Positions 60,860 through 64,000 of a DNA stretch of 64,000 bases are shown piece by piece. The stretch lies in NCBI RefSeq assembly GCF_004379255.2, contig NC_056049.1, forward strand, positions 1,488,001-1,552,000, written 5' to 3'. Source of the stretch: Salvia splendens (lineage: Eukaryota > Streptophyta > Magnoliopsida > Lamiales > Lamiaceae). The position numbers and the translations under genes were made by a program. Every line of letters starts with the position of its first letter. Position 1 is the stretch's first letter. The notes under the pieces are model-generated. The model was not told where the DNA came from. It saw nothing but the letters and a program-made list of their open reading frames with translations, and ran no database searches.

Positions 60860-62590
60860 GGAGCATTGTCAAAACATTGCATCAGAGCTTGATTAAACTA
60901 ACATTACTAGTTTGAAATCATATGCTTCTTCACTAAGATAAGTTAAGGTCAAATTAAGTTATCCAGTTCTCAATATATGGAAGAAGATTGTATTTGTTTA
61001 TGTATAAAAACCAATAGAGACAAAATTATACAGTTTGAAATTACAATTGAATGAAAACATGTAGAGTATTTATTTTTACTTAAGTTCATGACATACATAA
61101 AAAATACCAAATTACATGAAATGTCAATGCTCTACGTCCTAATCAATTGCTATCAATAACTTGTTTAAGATAAGTACGTCACACAAACATAAATATAATC
61201 GATATTCAATAGAATGAGTCATTTTGTGTGTGATTAGTGAGATATACTATAAATTTATTTTAATAGTACATGTTATACCAACAAGAGAGCACAATTGGAG
61301 AAATCCGAATTATCAGAATGGAAGAAACCAGTGGATCTTCACCATAAAAAAATTAACCCTTTATTTATTTATCCCTAATTGTTATGACTTTTTGCAGTAA
61401 CTGGTGGAATACAATATGAGACAATTAATAAAGACGAAAGATATTAAATGATTATGTGATTGGCAAACCTTATTTGAAAGACTTTCTTTTAGTTCCAAGA
61501 ATGAGAACTACACATAATATAGAGACGTATAACATAAAATGCATGAAATTCTATTGCTCAAATGATGAAGGTGGTGTTGAGTTGGATTGGTATAACATTT
61601 TTCAAGTTACTAAATATACTTAAAAAACAAATACTCCATTCGTCTCCCATTAGAAGTCTCATTTGAATTCAACACAAGTTTTAAGTAATATAAAGAAAAG
61701 TGAGTGACCCGTTAGTGGAAGTGAGACCTACCTACCATTTATAGTAAAAGTGAACTGATACTCTGTAATAGCCGAAACTCAGATTCTCGAGAACTTCAAG
61801 ATGAATACTAGACTTTGAATAAAGAATGAGAGAATATTTTATTTCTTGAATAGAAGTATAAATACAGTATAAAGATATTCAAGTCAATGAATTACAAATG
61901 CTAGAAAGAAATATACACCAACTAACATCGAACTTTTCGTACATGTTGGGAAGTAAGTCGAACTATACTATTACATGGTTGAGCCCTAGCAACTATGGCG
62001 TTCTTCACCATCAGGCCGCCACGACCCAGATTTCAGAAAATGCTCGAATGGGAGAGACGTCAAAGGAGCACTCTCTCCGCGGCTAGCCGCGCGAGGCTGC
62101 CAACACCTAGCCAAAAATAGACCAAACCACACGTTAGGTGGGAGTTTTGGATGCATAAATAAAAGACAACTAATACCATGTAATAAAAAAGGAGGAACCT
62201 TACCTTTCGGAAAGGTGAGACCGAGCTGGGCCGAGAAGGGCAAGGTCAGCCAGCAAATTCCCCTCCACCAACTGCACACTGCAAGGCTGCAGTTGACAGC
62301 TTGTACCACCTGCATTTAGACCTGCCATGGTAAAGGAAATCAGCCACAAATGCCATCTCCTGAGTGCACCTGCAACAAAGGACGAAAATTCATAAATAAG
62401 TTCAGTATTAGACCACACAATAAGCCAAAAACAGTTAAAGGGTGTGGAGAATAGCGTGGACTCAGCAACCCCACTAAAACCACGAGTACACCAGCCCCAA
62501 GATCAGTTAGAGAGGAACAAGGACTTAGAGTACATGCTCTGCAAAGCTGCAGAGAGAGAGAGAGCAGCAAGCTGCACAGCCTGTTAATTC
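60860..62590. other. Unassigned intergenic DNA
   Basis: Begins with the BBE-like 6 promoter. A decayed Stowaway piece lies at about 61633-61770. From 61,960 on the sequence becomes less AT-rich, but no domain was recognised in any frame. Confidence 0.4.
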
Positions 62591-62640
62591 CTTTCCAGCC
62601 AAGTACATCAGACATTGTGCAGCTTTCAGTTACACGATAG

Positions 62641-62651
62641 TCTATAAAAGA
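62641..62651 (+). promoter_or_regulatory. Possible TATA box
   Basis: The sequence tctataaaaga is followed by a leader-like, stop-rich sequence and a possible donor (cagcag|gtaactc) at about 62795. It might start a transcript leaving the window, but no coding exon was found. Confidence 0.3.
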
Positions 62652-63099
62652 GGATAACCCCCAGCCCTTGCCTCCTCCACAACCAATTGTTGAAATTCTG
62701 GTGAGCTAACGAGTAAGAGAGGCTGAGACCAAGGGCTGGAACCAAGAGGCAGAGATCAAGGCCGTGTTACACCCCAACTGTAAATCTCAGCAGGTAACTC
62801 TTTCCCACAACCAAGAATTATAGCATCATGTAGACATCACAAGCATGTTAGAAAAACTCCATAGTTTCAGAAGCATAAGCATGAAACTATTATAGGAGAG
62901 CAAGTGGAATCGATAGCAACACCATACGATAGTAGTCTCGCAATGTCACTGACTAACCTAGAACGAGAACACGCTAGGCCATAACTGAGAAAGGAGGATA
63001 TAGCAGAAGCCCCAACCGGACTCGAATAATCAAAGATGTTCTTTTAAGCTTACAACTTTGATTCACTAGAGAGTAACCAAATCATTAAATGCAAGAGAA

Positions 63100-64000
63100 G
63101 CTTAGCTTGGGAAAGGTCGTTTAACGACGGAGCTAGTCAGCGGGGAAGGGATGGGGAGAAATCTGCCGAACCGCGGTAACGCGCGACGACTACGAACGGC
63201 ACGACCAGCGTCTCCACCGCTAACAAGCAGCGGAAGCTACTCGCCGAGTCGGGTGCAGAGGCGGCGGCGACGGGGCGTCGCGACAGAGGCGGTGCATCAG
63301 AGAGAGAGAGATCTCTGGACACCGATCGTCCCTCGCCGGAGACGGTGGCAGTGGAGACGGCGGCCACTGGAGTAAAGGAAACTCGACGGAGGGAGCTCGA
63401 AAGAAAGAAATCCGCCGCTGCTCTTCACGCCAAGCCGGAGGATTTGCAGCTGCTATGCTACTTCCAAATAGGGATTTGTTTTTCCCTAAGTTCTATTCCC
63501 GATTTTGGAGTTTGGAGAGAAAGGGGAATTAGGGATTTAAGTTTAGAATTTGAAATGGTGAAGAAGAATGAGAAAGGGGCCGACGTATGGGGGGTGTTCT
63601 TTTTCTCCTTGCCTAATTTGGGCCTCCCCAATTGATAAGGCAATTGGGCCTAGGCCTAGTAAATAAATGGTACAAGTTGGACAAGTCAACTAATATAGGT
63701 TATTTTGCTATGAGAGAGAAAAATACGTCTTGGGCCGATTTTAATTAAGTAAGAAATATTCTGGGCCCGAGAATATTTTTAGGACCATTAACTTGGTCGA
63801 AGCCGTCATCCTAGATCAATTTCAAAAGTATAATGGAATTAATTTCCTAAGCCACTGAAGAAAGGAATGTTTAAGCCGTGTTGAAATAATATTCGATAAA
63901 TAATTAAAGCGGACTTTATTAGTCACAGAAAGTATTTTTAAATACTTAAGATAATCCGGGAATTTAGTGTACCCGCACAGTTCGGCCAGTTTCCGAATAA
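63100..64000. other. GC-rich patch and unassigned end of window
   Basis: About 63140-63420 is strikingly GC- and CpG-rich, with short open frames on both strands (77 codons or fewer) and no domain I recognise. It could be the 5' end of a gene or part of a mobile element cut by the window end. After 63,640 the sequence is AT-rich with no recognised feature. Confidence 0.35.

Noticed and set aside
63137..63375. Overlapping 74-77-codon frames in the GC-rich patch
   Set aside because: Both strands are open because of composition; no domain or splice-supported continuation found.

Overview
The window is plant nuclear DNA, most likely from an asterid eudicot. It has AT-rich intergenic sequence, GT-AG introns, TATA-box promoters, many TA-flanked Stowaway-type MITEs, plant LTR retrotransposons, and plant-specific gene families. 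The species cannot be fixed from the sequence alone.

Layout. (1) 0.4-12.4 kb: three tandem copies of a small gene for a membrane-anchored, Gly/Cys-tailed protein. Only the middle copy is intact. A young gypsy-type LTR retrotransposon (1748-9192, LTRs identical by eye, 5-bp target duplication) has landed between copies 1 and 2. It keeps gag and an integrase tail but has lost the rest of pol, and it carries a spliced antisense gene and two tandem arrays. (2) 12.5-20.5 kb: MITE-rich intergenic DNA, one small acidic-protein gene of unknown function, and a complete TRIM element. (3) 20.6-24.5 kb: a complete 12-exon minus-strand gene for an SMP/C2 lipid-transfer protein of the NTMC2T6 (synaptotagmin-like) type. 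(4) 24.9-27.0 kb: a PIF/Harbinger element that has only its Myb-like ORF1, broken by a frameshift; a 587-bp deletion derivative of the same family lies at 35.7-36.3 kb. (5) 31.6-33.1 kb: a complete FAH-type fatty acid 2-hydroxylase gene. (6) 33.5-60.8 kb: six berberine-bridge-enzyme-like (BBE-like) flavoprotein genes. Three are intronless, GC-rich and more diverged from each other. Three are close paralogs with one intron at the same position and altered residues near the substrate pocket. (7) 61-64 kb: unassigned, with a GC-rich patch and a TATA motif.

The clearest functional theme is the BBE-like cluster. All six proteins keep the His and Cys used for bicovalent FAD attachment, all have an N-terminal secretion signal, and none shows a frameshift or internal stop. 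They are probably secreted oxidases of specialised or cell-wall metabolism; the substrates cannot be read from the sequence. The other notable material is mobile DNA: a TRIM family with two complete copies and relics in two BBE-like introns, a TRIM nested in a LINE fragment, a 48-bp tRNA-like insertion with a 17-bp target duplication, and a degenerate array of about 118-bp units. All exon junctions and element ends were worked out by eye.
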